Under the pieces are notes generated by a model. The model saw nothing but the letters and a program-made list of their open reading frames with translations, was not told the DNA's origin and did no database searches. From Proteus myxofaciens ATCC 19692 (lineage in GTDB: Bacteria > Pseudomonadota > Gammaproteobacteria > Enterobacterales > Enterobacteriaceae), in the NCBI RefSeq assembly GCF_001654855.1, contig NZ_LXEN01000040.1:1-54891 (forward strand): 54,891 nucleotides of DNA, written 5' to 3'. Shown in pieces: positions 12,396 through 22,302 of the stretch (the stretch's first letter is position 1; each line of letters opens with the position of its first letter). A program made the translations under genes and the position numbers.

Positions 12396-12780
12396 TTATT
12401 CACTTTTTCTGTGGATATCTATGTGAAAAAGAGTGAGATAATCAGGGTATAGTTTTTCTATCACTAAAAAAGTAATTATAACAAAATAAAAAATATTACT
12501 TATAATTCAAATCAATAGACATTTTTATTTACCTATTCCAGCGATTGGATAAACCGATGGAAATAGCTTGATGCTCAAATCGTACAATAAACAACCTCAG
12601 CCTGTTTTATCCACAGGTTATGCTGGTTAGTTAGACAAAATAGGGAGATCTTGGCTAAGATCTACAAAAGTCAAGGCTGTAAATCAGAACAGTGATCTCA
12701 CTTTTATCAAGTTATCCCATAAAGCTGTGGATAACCTAGTGTAAAAGCCTGTTCATGATTTCAGGATAACCGTGCACAAC
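12396..12780. promoter_or_regulatory. DnaA-box cluster, probable DARS2 (DnaA-reactivating sequence)
   Basis: The 631-bp gap before mutH has no gene but holds several DnaA boxes. Two are perfect: TTATCCACA at 12607-12615 and, in the other orientation, TGTGGATAA at 12726-12734. Near matches are TTATTCACT (12396-12404), TGTGGATAT (12410-12418), TTATCCCAT (12712-12720, facing the 12726 box across 5 bp) and TCAGGATAA (12761-12769). In E. coli the DARS2 site, which regenerates ATP-DnaA from ADP-DnaA, maps beside mutH and has a core of three DnaA boxes. Position and box arrangement point to the same element. I could not assign IHF or Fis sites with confidence. Confidence 0.68.
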
Positions 12781-12922
12781 TTATTTTCTTTTATTTCAAT
12801 CGAGGAATTAATACAAAAAAATAGCGATATATCATGCTATTATGATTTAAATAAAATAATAAAAAAAACTAAGTATTACGCTCTCTTTTTCTGTTTATTT
12901 TTTATACAAGAAGAAAATAATT

Positions 12923-13600
12923 ATGTTAATACCTCCAGCATCACCTAAAAATGAACAAGAGTTGCTCGATAGAGCAACATCTTTAGCAGGCTACAATTTT
13001 GGTGAACTTGCCGCTTATGCAAAGCTTCCTATTCCTGAAAATTTGAAACGAGATAAAGGCTGGGTTGGCATGTTGCTAGAGTATTATTTAGGTGCCAGCG
13101 CAGGAAGTAAACCAGAACAAGACTTTAGTGATCTCGGTATCGAATTAAAAACGATTCCTATTGATAGGTTTGGTATGCCACTGGAAACTACTTTTGTTTG
13201 TGTTGCTGCTTTAACAGGAAATAGTGGAATCACATGGGAAAATAGCCATGTCAAACACAAGCTCTCACGCGTCTTATGGGTGCCTGTTGAAGGAGAAAGA
13301 GAAATCCCTTTAGCACAACGAAGAGTTGCCTCACCGTTACTCTGGAGCCCAAATAAGGTAGAAGAAGAACTACTACGCCATGACTGGGAAGAACTCATGG
13401 ATATGATTGTTCTTGGTAAAGTGGAAAGTATTACTGCTCGTCATGGGCAAGTTTTGCAAATTAGACCCAAGGCAGCTAATAGCAAAGTATTAACAGAAGC
13501 CATTGGTGAAAATGGGCAACGTATTATGACATTACCTCGTGGTTTTTATCTGAAAAAGAATTTTACAGCACCATTAATTGCGCGTTATTTCAAACTTTAG
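12923..13600 (+). CDS. mutH: DNA mismatch repair endonuclease MutH
   Basis: Nicks the unmethylated strand at hemimethylated GATC when activated by MutS-MutL. It has 225 residues against 229 in E. coli. The PD-(D/E)XK-type catalytic triad is visible as Asp67, Glu74 and Lys76 in [10 protein letters not shown], matching E. coli Asp70, Glu77 and Lys79. AAGAAG precedes the ATG weakly. It is a single gene, convergent with the toxin-antitoxin pair, with the DARS2-like DnaA-box region upstream. Its presence implies a Dam-dependent methyl-directed repair system. Confidence 0.97.
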   Translation: MLIPPASPKNEQELLDRATSLAGYNFGELAAYAKLPIPENLKRDKGWVGMLLEYYLGASAGSKPEQDFSDLGIELKTIPIDRFGMPLETTFVCVAALTGNSGITWENSHVKHKLSRVLWVPVEGEREIPLAQRRVASPLLWSPNKVEEELLRHDWEELMDMIVLGKVESITARHGQVLQIRPKAANSKVLTEAIGENGQRIMTLPRGFYLKKNFTAPLIARYFKL

Positions 13601-13605
13601 TTCAG

Positions 13606-13644
13606 ATAAAAAAGCCCTGTGCTATAAAGCACAAGGCATTAATA
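13606..13644. repeat. 39-bp direct repeat, copy 1 (terminator)
   Basis: Identical over 39 bp to 14473-14511. It contains the stem GCCCTGTGC / GCACAAGGC with loop TATAAA. On the minus strand it reads as an intrinsic terminator ending in GGGC and six T, which serves the antitoxin gene. The two copies exactly bracket the toxin-antitoxin pair. Confidence 0.9.
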
Positions 13645-13672
13645 AATCTATTTTTATTCTTTATGATGTACT

Positions 13673-14035
13673 TTATATACAAGGGGTAGATGCTAATCTC
13701 ACACCAACAGCACGAGTAATTTCAGTTAGTGTTGTTAACGTAGGATTTCCATTTTCTGATAAGGCACGATAGATATGCTGGCGAGATAAACCTGATTTTT
13801 TGGCTATTTCACCGACACCACCATGCGCATCAATAATCTGTCTTAATACTATGAGAAATGCACCAATACCGCCAGGTTCATAGATATCTTCTAACGCTGT
13901 TTGTAAATAGATTTCCGCATACCCCGGATTTTCTCTTAATTCTTTCACCATATGATGGTCATGATCAACAGACGCTGAAACTTTTTTACTGTTCACTTTG
14001 ATTATATTATTTGTCATTTTGTTAGATTTACTCAT
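13673..14035 (-). CDS. HTH antitoxin of a RelE/ParE-type module (HI1420 family)
   Basis: A 120-residue protein whose C-terminal half (about 60-118) is a Cro/C1-like helix-turn-helix: GVGEIAKKSGLSRQHIYRAL followed by NPTLTTLTEITRAVG. This is the pattern of the downstream addiction-module proteins related to HI1420. It overlaps the toxin gene by 4 bp, so translation is coupled. It presumably neutralises the toxin and represses the operon. Met-7 could be an alternative start, but the overlapping ATG fits the usual coupling. The whole module sits between two identical 39-bp repeats, a sign of recent gain. Confidence 0.85.
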   Translation of the reverse strand: MSKSNKMTNNIIKVNSKKVSASVDHDHHMVKELRENPGYAEIYLQTALEDIYEPGGIGAFLIVLRQIIDAHGGVGEIAKKSGLSRQHIYRALSENGNPTLTTLTEITRAVGVRLASTPCI

Positions 14036-14367
14036 TCCTTTGTCCTTATTTGATAATCTTTGAGATAAGAAACGGCTTTATCTATATCAGCTTTCTGTGA
14101 AGCTTTGGTGCCACCGATAAGTAAAAGAATAATTAATCCATTTTCTATCGAATAATAAATTCGATATCCCTGTGCATAATTAATTCGTAAAGCCCATACA
14201 CCTTCTCTTTCAAATTTATGATCAGCAAAGATTCCTGTACATGCTCTTGTCACTTGCATCTCAATTTTAGCGGCAGTTTGTGGATCCTTTTTCCTTAGTT
14301 TTGTTATCCATTCGGTATAAGGTACTTTCTGATATTTATCTTGATAACGTACTATTTTATATAACAT
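14032..14367 (-). CDS. RelE/ParE-superfamily toxin (HI1419 family)
   Basis: A 111-residue protein with the compact RelE/ParE fold pattern. FEREGVWALRINYAQGYRIYY lies near residues 55-75 and a hydrophobic beta strand with LLIGGTKASQ near 83-95. This resembles the phage-derived Gp49-like/HI1419 toxins encoded upstream of their antitoxin. Family members are usually ribosome-dependent mRNA interferases or gyrase poisons; which applies here is not visible. It is the first gene of a two-gene operon with the antitoxin. No transposase or phage gene adjoins it. Confidence 0.85.
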   Translation of the reverse strand: MLYKIVRYQDKYQKVPYTEWITKLRKKDPQTAAKIEMQVTRACTGIFADHKFEREGVWALRINYAQGYRIYYSIENGLIILLLIGGTKASQKADIDKAVSYLKDYQIRTKE

Positions 14368-14472
14368 TTATATCCTTATAATAATAACAATACATCCTTG
14401 TTTTGCTAAGAATTCCCATAAAGAATTGTAACTTATAAATGACAATCGTCAATAAAATAAAGATATTTATAT

Positions 14473-14511
14473 ATAAAAAAGCCCTGTGCTATAAAGCACA
14501 AGGCATTAATA
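14473..14511. repeat. 39-bp direct repeat, copy 2 (terminator)
   Basis: Identical to 13606-13644. It serves as the minus-strand terminator just downstream of the acetoin reductase gene, with the same 9-bp stem (one G-T pair) and six T. Confidence 0.9.
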
Positions 14512-14535
14512 GATAGAAGAGATTTTGTTTATTAA

Positions 14536-15315
14536 TTAACGGTAAACAATACCGCCATCAGTCAAAATAGCTTGACCCGTGATGTAATCAGAATCATCAC
14601 TTGCTAAGAACGAAACTAATGCAGCAACATCATCAGGTGTTTGAGCTCTACCTAGCGCAATACCATCAACATATTTTTTATAAGTTTCACCTTTTGGTGC
14701 ACCTGTAATTTCTGCAAAACGTTCATCAATTTCAACCCACATATCAGTACCAACAATACCTGGGCAATAGGCGTTAACAGTAATACCTGCACTTGCATAT
14801 TCTTTTGCAGCAGCTTGGGTTAAGGCTCTTACTGCAAATTTAGTTGCTGAGTAAACGCCTAGCATTGCAAAACCATCATGTCCTGCAATCGAGGATGCAT
14901 TGATAATTTTACCTTTATGACCTAACTCTTTAAATTTCTCAGACGCTGCTTGAATACCCCACATCACGCCATTAACGTTGATTTTAAAGATCCTATCCAT
15001 ATCTTCAGGAGTGACATCAGCAAGTGGTTTAACTTGGGCAATACCTGCATTATTGATTATCACATCAAAGCCACCTAGTTCTTTTTCAGCGTGATTTACC
15101 GCTGCAAACACTTCATCACGGTGACTAATATCTGCCGCAAATGTTGTTGTTTTTCGACCTAATGCTTCAATTTCTTTAGCAACATCAGCTAACTTATCTG
15201 CTTTTAAGTCAACCAGTGCGATATCAGCACCTTCTTTTGCTAAACGTAATGCAATACCGCGACCAATTCCCTGAGCAGCACCTGTAACTAGAATTACTTT
15301 ACCATTCAAAGCCAT
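14536..15315 (-). CDS. budC: BudC-like acetoin (diacetyl) reductase, SDR family
   Basis: A 259-residue classical short-chain dehydrogenase. It has the nucleotide-binding TGAAQGIG (about 11-18), NNAG (about 90), the catalytic Ser in ASSIAG, YSATK (Tyr-x-x-x-Lys, about 155-159), and the PGIVGTDMW loop. PGIV and MW plus the [11 protein letters not shown] context match the acetoin/2,3-butanediol dehydrogenases (BudC). Expected activity: NADH-dependent interconversion of diacetyl, acetoin and 2,3-butanediol in mixed fermentation. No other bud genes are nearby. Substrate assignment within SDRs is always approximate, so the symbol is provisional. A small inverted repeat TTCACT/AGTGAA (15420-15436) upstream may be an operator. 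Confidence 0.75.
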   Translation of the reverse strand: MALNGKVILVTGAAQGIGRGIALRLAKEGADIALVDLKADKLADVAKEIEALGRKTTTFAADISHRDEVFAAVNHAEKELGGFDVIINNAGIAQVKPLADVTPEDMDRIFKINVNGVMWGIQAASEKFKELGHKGKIINASSIAGHDGFAMLGVYSATKFAVRALTQAAAKEYASAGITVNAYCPGIVGTDMWVEIDERFAEITGAPKGETYKKYVDGIALGRAQTPDDVAALVSFLASDDSDYITGQAILTDGGIVYR

Positions 15316-15642
15316 TGTCTTTCTCCTAGAGAGATATTAAATAAAAAATTCCTTTAAAAGGGATTCGATTAATATATTAACAATAGCAATTAAAACTACA
15401 GATGACAAAATAACGATCATTCACTAATAAAGTGAACTATATGAATAAAACATACTGTAAATAGTTATCATTTAGTAAAAATAAGTATTTAGAACAAGGT
15501 TTGAAGGCTGAAAATAGCAGAAATGAATTTATCACTAAAAATATAAATTTGGCAAAAAATGCTTAACATCTTCATTAATAAAAGAAAAGACGACACATCA
15601 TTTTCAGCATCGCCTTTTTTGTATTCAGAAAATAAATAAACT
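15316..15642. other. Intergenic region between budC and speB
   Basis: It contains the budC promoter region with the inverted repeat TTCACT-N5-AGTGAA at 15420-15436. An imperfect hairpin near 15590-15620 may be the speB terminator on the minus strand. A short minus-strand frame at 15489-15692 overlaps the end of speB and is not supported. Confidence 0.45.
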
Positions 15643-16563
15643 TTATTTTTTTGCAGCTTGTAAATAAAGCATATCAAGTGCGATCGTTGCACCTGCTAAT
15701 GCAGTGATATCAGATTGATCGTAAGCAGGAGAAACTTCAACTAAATCCATACCAATAATATTTAAAGGCTGTAAAGCACGTAGAATTTTTAGTGCTTTAT
15801 CCGTGGTTAAACCACCAACAACAGGCGTACCTGTTCCTGGTGCAAAAGCAGGATCTAGGCAATCGATATCAAACGTAAGATAAATCGGGAGATCACCAAC
15901 AATACTAGTGATTTGACTGACTAAATCATCAACACCACGATCATTGACTTGAGCTGCATCTAAGACAGTAAAACCATTATCAGGCTCATATTCAGTACGA
16001 ATACCGATTTGTACAGAATGATGAGGATCGATTAAACCTTCTTTTGGCGCATGATAAAACATCGTACCATGATCAAACTTGCTACCATTAGAATACGTAT
16101 CTGTATGCGCATCAAAATGTACAAGTGCCATTTTACCAAAATGTTTAGCGTGAGCACGTAACAGTGGCAGAGTAACAAAGTGATCTCCACCAAATGTTAG
16201 ACATTTTTTACCCGCAGCCAGTAGTTTCTCAATATGAGCTTCTAGTTTATCGCTCATATCCTGTGCATCACCAAAGTTAAAAACTAAATCGCCACAATCG
16301 ACAACGTTTAAACGCTCACGCATATCGAATTTCCAAGGCCAGCGATGACCTTCCCACGCTAAATTAGTAGAAATTTGGCGAATAGCACTAGGACCTTGGC
16401 GAGTTCCAGCTCGACCTGACGTTGCCATATCAAAAGGTACACCAGTGATAACCCAATCAGCATCGCTACTATAAGGCTGAAAGTTTAAAGGGAACCGTAA
16501 AAAACCAAACGCATTAGAGATCAATGAATTGTCAATCTCATTACCTAACGTACTATTTTTCAT
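15643..16563 (-). CDS. speB: Agmatinase
   Basis: Hydrolyses agmatine to putrescine and urea. It is 306 residues, the normal length for the ureohydrolase family. The two-manganese site is complete: GGDH, DAHTD (DxHxD) and [16 protein letters not shown]. It lies 106 bp downstream of speA on the same strand, giving the speAB arginine-to-putrescine route. In Proteus, putrescine made this way is known to matter for swarming. No strong terminator lies between the two genes, so cotranscription is likely. Confidence 0.97.
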   Translation of the reverse strand: MKNSTLGNEIDNSLISNAFGFLRFPLNFQPYSSDADWVITGVPFDMATSGRAGTRQGPSAIRQISTNLAWEGHRWPWKFDMRERLNVVDCGDLVFNFGDAQDMSDKLEAHIEKLLAAGKKCLTFGGDHFVTLPLLRAHAKHFGKMALVHFDAHTDTYSNGSKFDHGTMFYHAPKEGLIDPHHSVQIGIRTEYEPDNGFTVLDAAQVNDRGVDDLVSQITSIVGDLPIYLTFDIDCLDPAFAPGTGTPVVGGLTTDKALKILRALQPLNIIGMDLVEVSPAYDQSDITALAGATIALDMLYLQAAKK

Positions 16564-16669
16564 ACTATTACCTCTGTTACTTATATATATTTATATACAA
16601 GTAACATATAAATCAATGTGATAGATAAAAGTGATGCGTTAACATCACTTATACACGAGAAAATAGAGA

Positions 16670-18577
16670 TCACTCTTCTTCTTCTAAATACGTATAGCCA
16701 TATAAACCACTTTCAAATTCAGTGATAAATTGCTTTTGAAGATCTTCATCTAAATTGGCATTTTTTACTTGATTACGGAAACGCTCTAGCAAAACAGCAG
16801 GATTTAATTTCACATACTGAAGCATATCAGCAACGGTATCACCCTCTTCACTGAGTCGATAAGTCAAATTACCTCTTTCATCAAGATAGACATCAAATGC
16901 CGCGGTATCACCAAATAAGTTATGCATGTTACCCAAAATTTCCTGATAAGCCCCGACCATAAAGAAGCCAATCATGGGTGGATATTCAGGATCATAAGCA
17001 GGCATTGGCATTGTAGTTTCAACACCATCACCATTAACATAATGATCAATAATACCATCTGAATCACAGGTGATATCCAATAAAACAGCACGGCGATCAA
17101 GCGGTTTATCTAGTCCTTCAATCGGTAATACGGGGAATAACTGATCAATACCCCAAGCATCAGGAAGTGATTGGAATAAAGAGAAATTAACATAAAGCTT
17201 ATCTGACATGCGCTCTTGCAACTCATCAATAATAGGACGATGAGCACGATTACTTGGATCTAAATCGTATTGAATGCGACGACAAATATTTAAATAAAGC
17301 TCTTCAGCCCATGCACGCTCTGTCAAACTAAGCATGCCATGTACATATTGGGTGTGAACATCATGCAAATCGAGCTGACTATCATGTAGCCACTCACGTA
17401 ATGAACGACTATTTCCTTTGGTTTGCATCTCTTCCCATGTTTCCCAAAGGCTTGCAATCGCTCTTGGTGCATCTTCTTCTGGCGACGTAATCGGTTTGAA
17501 CTCATTACGTTCAACACCAATAACATTAGAAATCAATACGGTATGATGTGCGGTTAATGCGCGTCCTGATTCTGTGATAACCGTAGGATGTGGTAAATCA
17601 TTTTCATCACAAGCATCACCAATAGCCCAAATAACGTTATTTGCGTATTCATTTAAGCCATAGTTAACAGAGCAATCAGATTGAGAGCGAGTCCCTTCAT
17701 AGTCAACACCTAGGCCACCACCCACATCAAAATACTGAATATTGACCCCCAATTTATGCAGTTCCACATAAAAACGGGCTGATTCGCGTACACCTGTTGC
17801 AATATCACGAATATTCGCCATTTGCGAACCTAAATGGAAATGCAATAGTTGTAAACTATCAATACGACCAGCTTGGCGTAATGTATCAATCAGTTGTAAT
17901 ACTTGAGTCGCTGCTAATCCAAATTTAGATTTTTCACCACCACTTGCCTGCCATTTTCCAGAACCTTGAGAGGCTAAACGAGCTCGCACCCCTAAACGAG
18001 GGATGACATTTAATCGTTCAGCTTCTTCTAACACCATTTTAATCTCAGACATTTTCTCAATCACTAAGAAAACTTTATGCCCAAGTTTTTCACCCGTTAG
18101 TGCCAAACGAATATATTCACGGTCTTTATAACCATTACACACAATCACTGAACTTGTCATGTTTGCATGTGCAAGTACTGCCATTAATTCAGCTTTAGAA
18201 CCTGCTTCTAAGCCTAAAGGCTCGCCTGCATTAATTAATGATTCAATGACACGGCGCTGTTGGTTAACTTTTATTGGATAAACTAAAAAATAATCGCCTT
18301 TATAGCCATAAGCTTCTCGTGCGCGTTTAAATGCAGCATTAATAGAGCGCAAACGATGTTGTAAAATTTGAGGAAAACAAAAGAGAGCAGGAAGACGAAG
18401 TTGTGAATATTCTTCTTGTACTTGTTTAACGAGCTCCGTTAAATCCAAGGTTGACTCAGGAGCATCTGGGTTAGGACAAACACTAATATTTCCACGATTA
18501 TTCGCTAAGTAGTACCCACCACCCCAATAGGTGATGTTGTAAGTTTGTTCCATCTTACGAGTGATATTATCATTCAT
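16670..18577 (-). CDS. speA: Biosynthetic arginine decarboxylase
   Basis: PLP-dependent decarboxylation of arginine to agmatine. It is 635 residues, the usual size (E. coli 658 with a longer N-terminus). Landmarks are the PLP lysine in YPIKVNQQ (near residue 105), the glycine-rich [13 protein letters not shown] phosphate loop, and the alanine-racemase-like fold followed by the SpeA-specific insert and C-terminal domain. AAGGAGA before the ATG fixes the start. It leads the speAB operon. A sigma-70 promoter about 450 bp upstream gives a long structured leader, so post-transcriptional control is possible. Confidence 0.97.
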   Translation of the reverse strand: MNDNITRKMEQTYNITYWGGGYYLANNRGNISVCPNPDAPESTLDLTELVKQVQEEYSQLRLPALFCFPQILQHRLRSINAAFKRAREAYGYKGDYFLVYPIKVNQQRRVIESLINAGEPLGLEAGSKAELMAVLAHANMTSSVIVCNGYKDREYIRLALTGEKLGHKVFLVIEKMSEIKMVLEEAERLNVIPRLGVRARLASQGSGKWQASGGEKSKFGLAATQVLQLIDTLRQAGRIDSLQLLHFHLGSQMANIRDIATGVRESARFYVELHKLGVNIQYFDVGGGLGVDYEGTRSQSDCSVNYGLNEYANNVIWAIGDACDENDLPHPTVITESGRALTAHHTVLISNVIGVERNEFKPITSPEEDAPRAIASLWETWEEMQTKGNSRSLREWLHDSQLDLHDVHTQYVHGMLSLTERAWAEELYLNICRRIQYDLDPSNRAHRPIIDELQERMSDKLYVNFSLFQSLPDAWGIDQLFPVLPIEGLDKPLDRRAVLLDITCDSDGIIDHYVNGDGVETTMPMPAYDPEYPPMIGFFMVGAYQEILGNMHNLFGDTAAFDVYLDERGNLTYRLSEEGDTVADMLQYVKLNPAVLLERFRNQVKNANLDEDLQKQFITEFESGLYGYTYLEEEE

Positions 18578-18770
18578 GACATTCTCCTTAGGGAGTATGA
18601 GTTTATACCTTGCCTGTCACTATAGTAGCCAAAAATTTCACATAATGCTGAAATGACTGATAAATAACAGTTATAAGTAATGGCTCATTATATTTTTATG
18701 TGATTATCCTGCTCCACGCGGGATATAATAGTAGAAAGTAATCAGGCTAACCTATAAGAAGTTAACACAA

Positions 18771-18920
18771 TCACCTATTGACAAGTAACAGACAACTTCG
18801 CTCTAAAGAAAAAGAGTTTAAAGAGGAGATGACTCGAAACATACTATATATATCGCGAACATAAGTATGGCGAGTACTATTTGAATTTTGCAAAAAAACA
18901 ACCGGTAGACAATGGATCAT
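18771..18920 (-). CDS. Possible small ORF in the speA leader
   Basis: A 49-codon frame begins with MIHCLPVVFL. GGAG lies ten bases before the ATG. It falls inside the transcribed speA leader, the same place where E. coli has the small gene yqgB, but I see no clear likeness to YqgB. It could be a regulatory upstream frame or chance. Confidence 0.22.
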   Translation of the reverse strand: MIHCLPVVFLQNSNSTRHTYVRDIYSMFRVISSLNSFSLERSCLLLVNR

Positions 18921-18934
18921 TACCCATTCACTCC

Positions 18935-19029
18935 ACACATGACTTAATTCAATAAGTCATTTCCCTAACGAGAAACAGGATTAGCACCCTGCGGTTTACA
19001 CTGTATGCATATTTTACAGTAACCGCGAG
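18935..19029 (-). ncRNA. Structured 5' end of the speA leader, class unknown
   Basis: The minus-strand transcript from the promoter at 19030-19058 starts in a hairpin (19026-18991; GCGGTT/AACCGC plus ACTGT/ACAGT with a 3-nt bulge). Then come a short CAGG/CCTG element (18991-18976) and a perfect 8-bp hairpin ATGACTTA/TAAGTCAT (18960-18939). Three consecutive stems right at the start of a leader of about 450 nt suggest a cis-regulatory RNA. I recognise no known riboswitch class. Confidence 0.4.
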
Positions 19030-19058
19030 TTTATACCTGTAGTTAACTAAAAATGCAA
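19030..19058 (-). promoter_or_regulatory. Promoter of the speA leader
   Basis: On the minus strand, TTGCAT (19058-19053), a 17-bp spacer and TATAAA (19035-19030) form a good sigma-70 promoter. The predicted start near 19023 is at the base of the first leader hairpin. Confidence 0.6.
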
Positions 19059-19162
19059 AAATAAAATGCATAAAATACTTAATTATATCATTTACCTATT
19101 TTTTAAAACAAAATAGCACTTATGAAAAAAACAAGATTGACTGCTTGTTGCTAGTTTATCGC

Positions 19163-19168
19163 TATAAT
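19163..19168 (+). promoter_or_regulatory. metK promoter -10 box
   Basis: A perfect TATAAT lies about 105 bp before metK. A TTGACT (19137-19142) is 20 bp upstream, longer than ideal spacing, so the -35 assignment is uncertain. Confidence 0.5.
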
Positions 19169-19211
19169 TGTTTAAAAAAAACTGGAATTAAAGAGAGAAC
19201 AGACCTAAAAT

Positions 19212-19235
19212 GGACGTCTAGATGTTAAAACATCC
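19212..19235 (+). promoter_or_regulatory. MetJ operator of metK
   Basis: Three tandem 8-bp met boxes, GGACGTCT, AGATGTTA and AAACATCC, resemble the MetJ consensus AGACGTCT (7, 5 and 5 matches). They lie between the promoter and the metK start, where S-adenosylmethionine-bound MetJ would block transcription. Confidence 0.7.
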
Positions 19236-19271
19236 ATCCTTAACCATTTTGTATTAAGGTAATGATAAATT

Positions 19272-20426
19272 ATGACCACACACCTTTTTACTTCTGAATC
19301 AGTATCAGAAGGACATCCTGATAAAATCGCGGATCAAATTTCTGATGCCGTTTTAGATGCTATCTTACAACAAGATCCAAAAGCACGTGTTGCCTGCGAA
19401 ACGTATGTAAAAACGGGCATGGTAATGGTCGGCGGAGAAATTACCACCAAGGCTTGGGTTGATATCGAAGAAATCACACGTAACACCGTTCGTGAGATTG
19501 GCTATACCAGTTCCGATATGGGCTTTGATGCTAATTCCTGCGCAGTTATCAGTGCAATAGGAAAACAATCACCTGATATTAACCAAGGTGTAGACCGTGC
19601 TGATCCTTTAGAACAAGGTGCCGGTGACCAAGGTTTAATGTTTGGTTATGCAACTAACGAAACTGATGTTTTAATGCCAGCACCAATTACTTATGCTCAC
19701 CGTTTAGTTCAACGCCAAGCACAAGTTCGTAAAAATGGCACATTACCTTGGTTACGCCCTGACGCAAAAAGCCAAATCACTTTCCAATATGATAATAGTA
19801 AAATTGTTGGTATTGACGCAGTAGTATTATCAACTCAGCATTCAGAAGATATTTCTCAAAAAGATCTTCATGAAGCGGTGATGGAAGAGATTATTAAGCC
19901 TATTCTGCCGACAGAATGGTTAAATCCACAAACCAAATATTTCATTAACCCAACAGGTCGTTTTGTGATTGGTGGGCCTATGGGCGATTGTGGTTTAACT
20001 GGCCGTAAAATTATCGTTGATACATACGGCGGTATGGCACGTCACGGTGGTGGAGCATTCTCTGGTAAAGATCCATCAAAAGTAGACCGTTCTGCGGCAT
20101 ATGCTGCACGTTATGTTGCTAAAAACATCGTCGCTGCAGGTCTTGCTGATCGCTGTGAAATTCAAGTGTCTTATGCGATTGGTGTTGCTGAACCAACATC
20201 AATTATGGTGGAAACATTTGGCACAGAAAAAATCCCAACCACTCAGCTGACTTTATTAGTTCGCGAGTTCTTTGATTTACGCCCTTATGGCTTAATTCAA
20301 ATGTTAGATTTACTTCACCCTATTTACCAAAAAACAGCTGCATATGGTCACTTTGGTCGCTCAGAATTCCCATGGGAAGCGACAGACAAAGCAGAAATTT
20401 TGCGAGAAGCTGCGGGTTTAAAATAA
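19272..20426 (+). CDS. metK: S-adenosylmethionine synthetase
   Basis: Makes S-adenosylmethionine from methionine and ATP. It is 384 residues, as in E. coli. Signature segments are [13 protein letters not shown] (residues 14-26), the ATP loop near 118-121, and [17 protein letters not shown] (about 258). The start follows TTAAGGTAATGATAAAT. It is a single gene with an intrinsic terminator and an upstream MetJ operator. Its product is the corepressor for that operator, giving feedback. Confidence 0.98.
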   Translation: MTTHLFTSESVSEGHPDKIADQISDAVLDAILQQDPKARVACETYVKTGMVMVGGEITTKAWVDIEEITRNTVREIGYTSSDMGFDANSCAVISAIGKQSPDINQGVDRADPLEQGAGDQGLMFGYATNETDVLMPAPITYAHRLVQRQAQVRKNGTLPWLRPDAKSQITFQYDNSKIVGIDAVVLSTQHSEDISQKDLHEAVMEEIIKPILPTEWLNPQTKYFINPTGRFVIGGPMGDCGLTGRKIIVDTYGGMARHGGGAFSGKDPSKVDRSAAYAARYVAKNIVAAGLADRCEIQVSYAIGVAEPTSIMVETFGTEKIPTTQLTLLVREFFDLRPYGLIQMLDLLHPIYQKTAAYGHFGRSEFPWEATDKAEILREAAGLK

Positions 20427-20467
20427 ATCGTATTTATATCGCAATCGCATATTAAATGCGCATAAAA

Positions 20468-20495
20468 AACCACCTAAAATAAAGGTGGTTTTTTT
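20468..20495 (+). terminator. metK terminator
   Basis: The stem AACCACCT / AGGTGGTT with loop AAAATAA is followed by five more T. It lies 40 bp after metK. Confidence 0.9.
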
Positions 20496-20589
20496 ATACT
20501 TATCATTTACATTAATTTTTAAAGCAATAATAAATTCAATAACAAACGCGTTTTATTTTTATATCAAATTTTATTGCTGACTAAATAGA

Positions 20590-22302
20590 TTAGTTAGGAT
20601 AGTGAATCCATTCTCCTTGTTCTCCTAATTTAATGTAAGATTGATTTTGATACTCAACAACGGTTGTTCCTTGATTTTCATTAACCTTTTCTGTTTGAGG
20701 TAATTTATTAATCAATGTATTCCAATCAATGGTAGATTGTTTAAATACCTCACCATCAACATTACGTGAAATAAATTCGGAAATAGCTAAATAACTACTT
20801 GGTTTATTAACGATAGTAGGTGAATAGCGAGGCCCTTTCTCTTCTATTCCAGTAAAGCGAATTCCTACAGGGACTGTTGTTATACGCTGACTTGGAATAT
20901 CACGTAATCCTGACATTTGGGTTTTATCCCCTTGCAAGGCGGCGCCATGTTCAGGAATAACCACAACCATAACTTTTCTACCTTTTTTATCTAGCTCATT
21001 AATAAAGTTATTTAAATTATCTAATAATGTAACCGCTCGTTTTCCATAATCTGCTGTACTATTTTCACCTTTAAAGCGATTACCATCATGTAATGTCACA
21101 AAGTTCATAAAGGTAACACTACGCTTATCCTTGGATTGTTCTCGAGATTGTAACCAACGAGATAATGTTTCTTTATCGTTATAAATCTTCGATCCATCAA
21201 AAGCAGTAAGCTGATAAGAAAGACCTTTTTGATCTTGCATCTCAATATTAAGATCACCTAATTGCTGGATCTCTTGAAGATAGTTTCCAAATTTCCCGTT
21301 ATGATCGAGCGCTAATTCTTTTGTAAATCCTAAAGAAGCTAAATTATCCATTAATAAACATTGCGTATCAGTAGGATCATATAACTCCGAATGACGGCCT
21401 TGCCCACAACTTGCTCGTAATAATCTTAATGAAGCTGGGCCACTATAAGACGAGACCGAGTTAAATTGTTTAAATAACACATCAAAGTTCCCCCAAAGAG
21501 GATGCCCTTGTAGCCCTACCGCTGCCATATCCGCGGTTGAAAGTGAGCAAATATTAATAATCAATATATCAAAAGGTTGAGCATCAGAAGATAATTTAGT
21601 CGGAAATGTAGTCATTCTTTTTTTCTCACCCTTATAGAATTGCGTAAGCCAATTATCCAATGACTGAGGTGAAGAAGAATTTATAGGCTCAGAAGAAAGA
21701 GAAAAGGAGTTCGCTGATTCAGCATCTGCTTTATCCACTAAAACATCTGATTGGCTGGCTGAGTTGATTTCTTCTTTATTACTGATGTTATTCTCAGACA
21801 CAGCATTATTGGCTAGTACAGAAGGTACCATTGATTGCGAAAAATGAGTAATCCCATCAATATTTAGCCATAGTACTCCAGCAATAATAAAAACAGAAAT
21901 TCTCAACCACTGTTCAATAAAAAGGTAAGCAACTAATAAAAGAAAAGCGACACCAATCATTTTTAAATTAATAAAATTTGCTGTTAGCTCCATTAAATAA
22001 TCGAATGAAAATTGTTTAAGCAAACTACCTTGAGATAAAACGGTTGAAAAACTAGGTAACCAAGTATCATGATAAAACAAAATTATACCTATCGGGATAG
22101 CAATCCAATTACGTATTTTAAATAATAAATTATCAGGTAATGGGAATATTAAAAATGCGATAAAAAGCAAATTACTAAAAGCATCAAAATTTAAGTACCC
22201 ATACCATAGTAAAACAAATTTTAACAAAAAATAAAAATTCCATGCTCCTAACCCGTGCCAGTAATTTAAAAATCTAAAATGAGAACTATTAGACTTTTTC
22301 AT
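20590..22302 (-). CDS. bcsG: Cellulose phosphoethanolamine transferase BcsG
   Basis: A 570-residue membrane enzyme of the BcsG family (E. coli about 559). It has four to five N-terminal transmembrane segments (about 1-155), a Ser/Asn-rich linker (about 165-215), then an alkaline-phosphatase-like periplasmic domain. The catalytic-nucleophile context LRASCGQ is conserved near residue 297. A zinc-site stretch VVVIPEHGAALQGD lies near 450. In E. coli it transfers phosphoethanolamine from phosphatidylethanolamine onto cellulose. It is divergent from bcsRQABC. bcsE and bcsF, which precede bcsG in E. coli, are absent, so how BcsG joins the synthase complex here is open. Confidence 0.94.
   Translation of the reverse strand: MKKSNSSHFRFLNYWHGLGAWNFYFLLKFVLLWYGYLNFDAFSNLLFIAFLIFPLPDNLLFKIRNWIAIPIGIILFYHDTWLPSFSTVLSQGSLLKQFSFDYLMELTANFINLKMIGVAFLLLVAYLFIEQWLRISVFIIAGVLWLNIDGITHFSQSMVPSVLANNAVSENNISNKEEINSASQSDVLVDKADAESANSFSLSSEPINSSSPQSLDNWLTQFYKGEKKRMTTFPTKLSSDAQPFDILIINICSLSTADMAAVGLQGHPLWGNFDVLFKQFNSVSSYSGPASLRLLRASCGQGRHSELYDPTDTQCLLMDNLASLGFTKELALDHNGKFGNYLQEIQQLGDLNIEMQDQKGLSYQLTAFDGSKIYNDKETLSRWLQSREQSKDKRSVTFMNFVTLHDGNRFKGENSTADYGKRAVTLLDNLNNFINELDKKGRKVMVVVIPEHGAALQGDKTQMSGLRDIPSQRITTVPVGIRFTGIEEKGPRYSPTIVNKPSSYLAISEFISRNVDGEVFKQSTIDWNTLINKLPQTEKVNENQGTTVVEYQNQSYIKLGEQGEWIHYPN

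Noticed and set aside
12396-12780. DnaA-box cluster as a replication origin
   Set aside because: No gidA or mioC, no AT-rich 13-mer array and few GATC sites. Position beside mutH fits DARS2 better.
15489-15692. 67-codon minus-strand frame overlapping the speB end
   Set aside because: Overlaps speB in another frame and has no family likeness.
18991-19026. Leader hairpin as a metK control element
   Set aside because: It lies upstream of the metK promoter. The promoter that transcribes it is on the minus strand towards speA.
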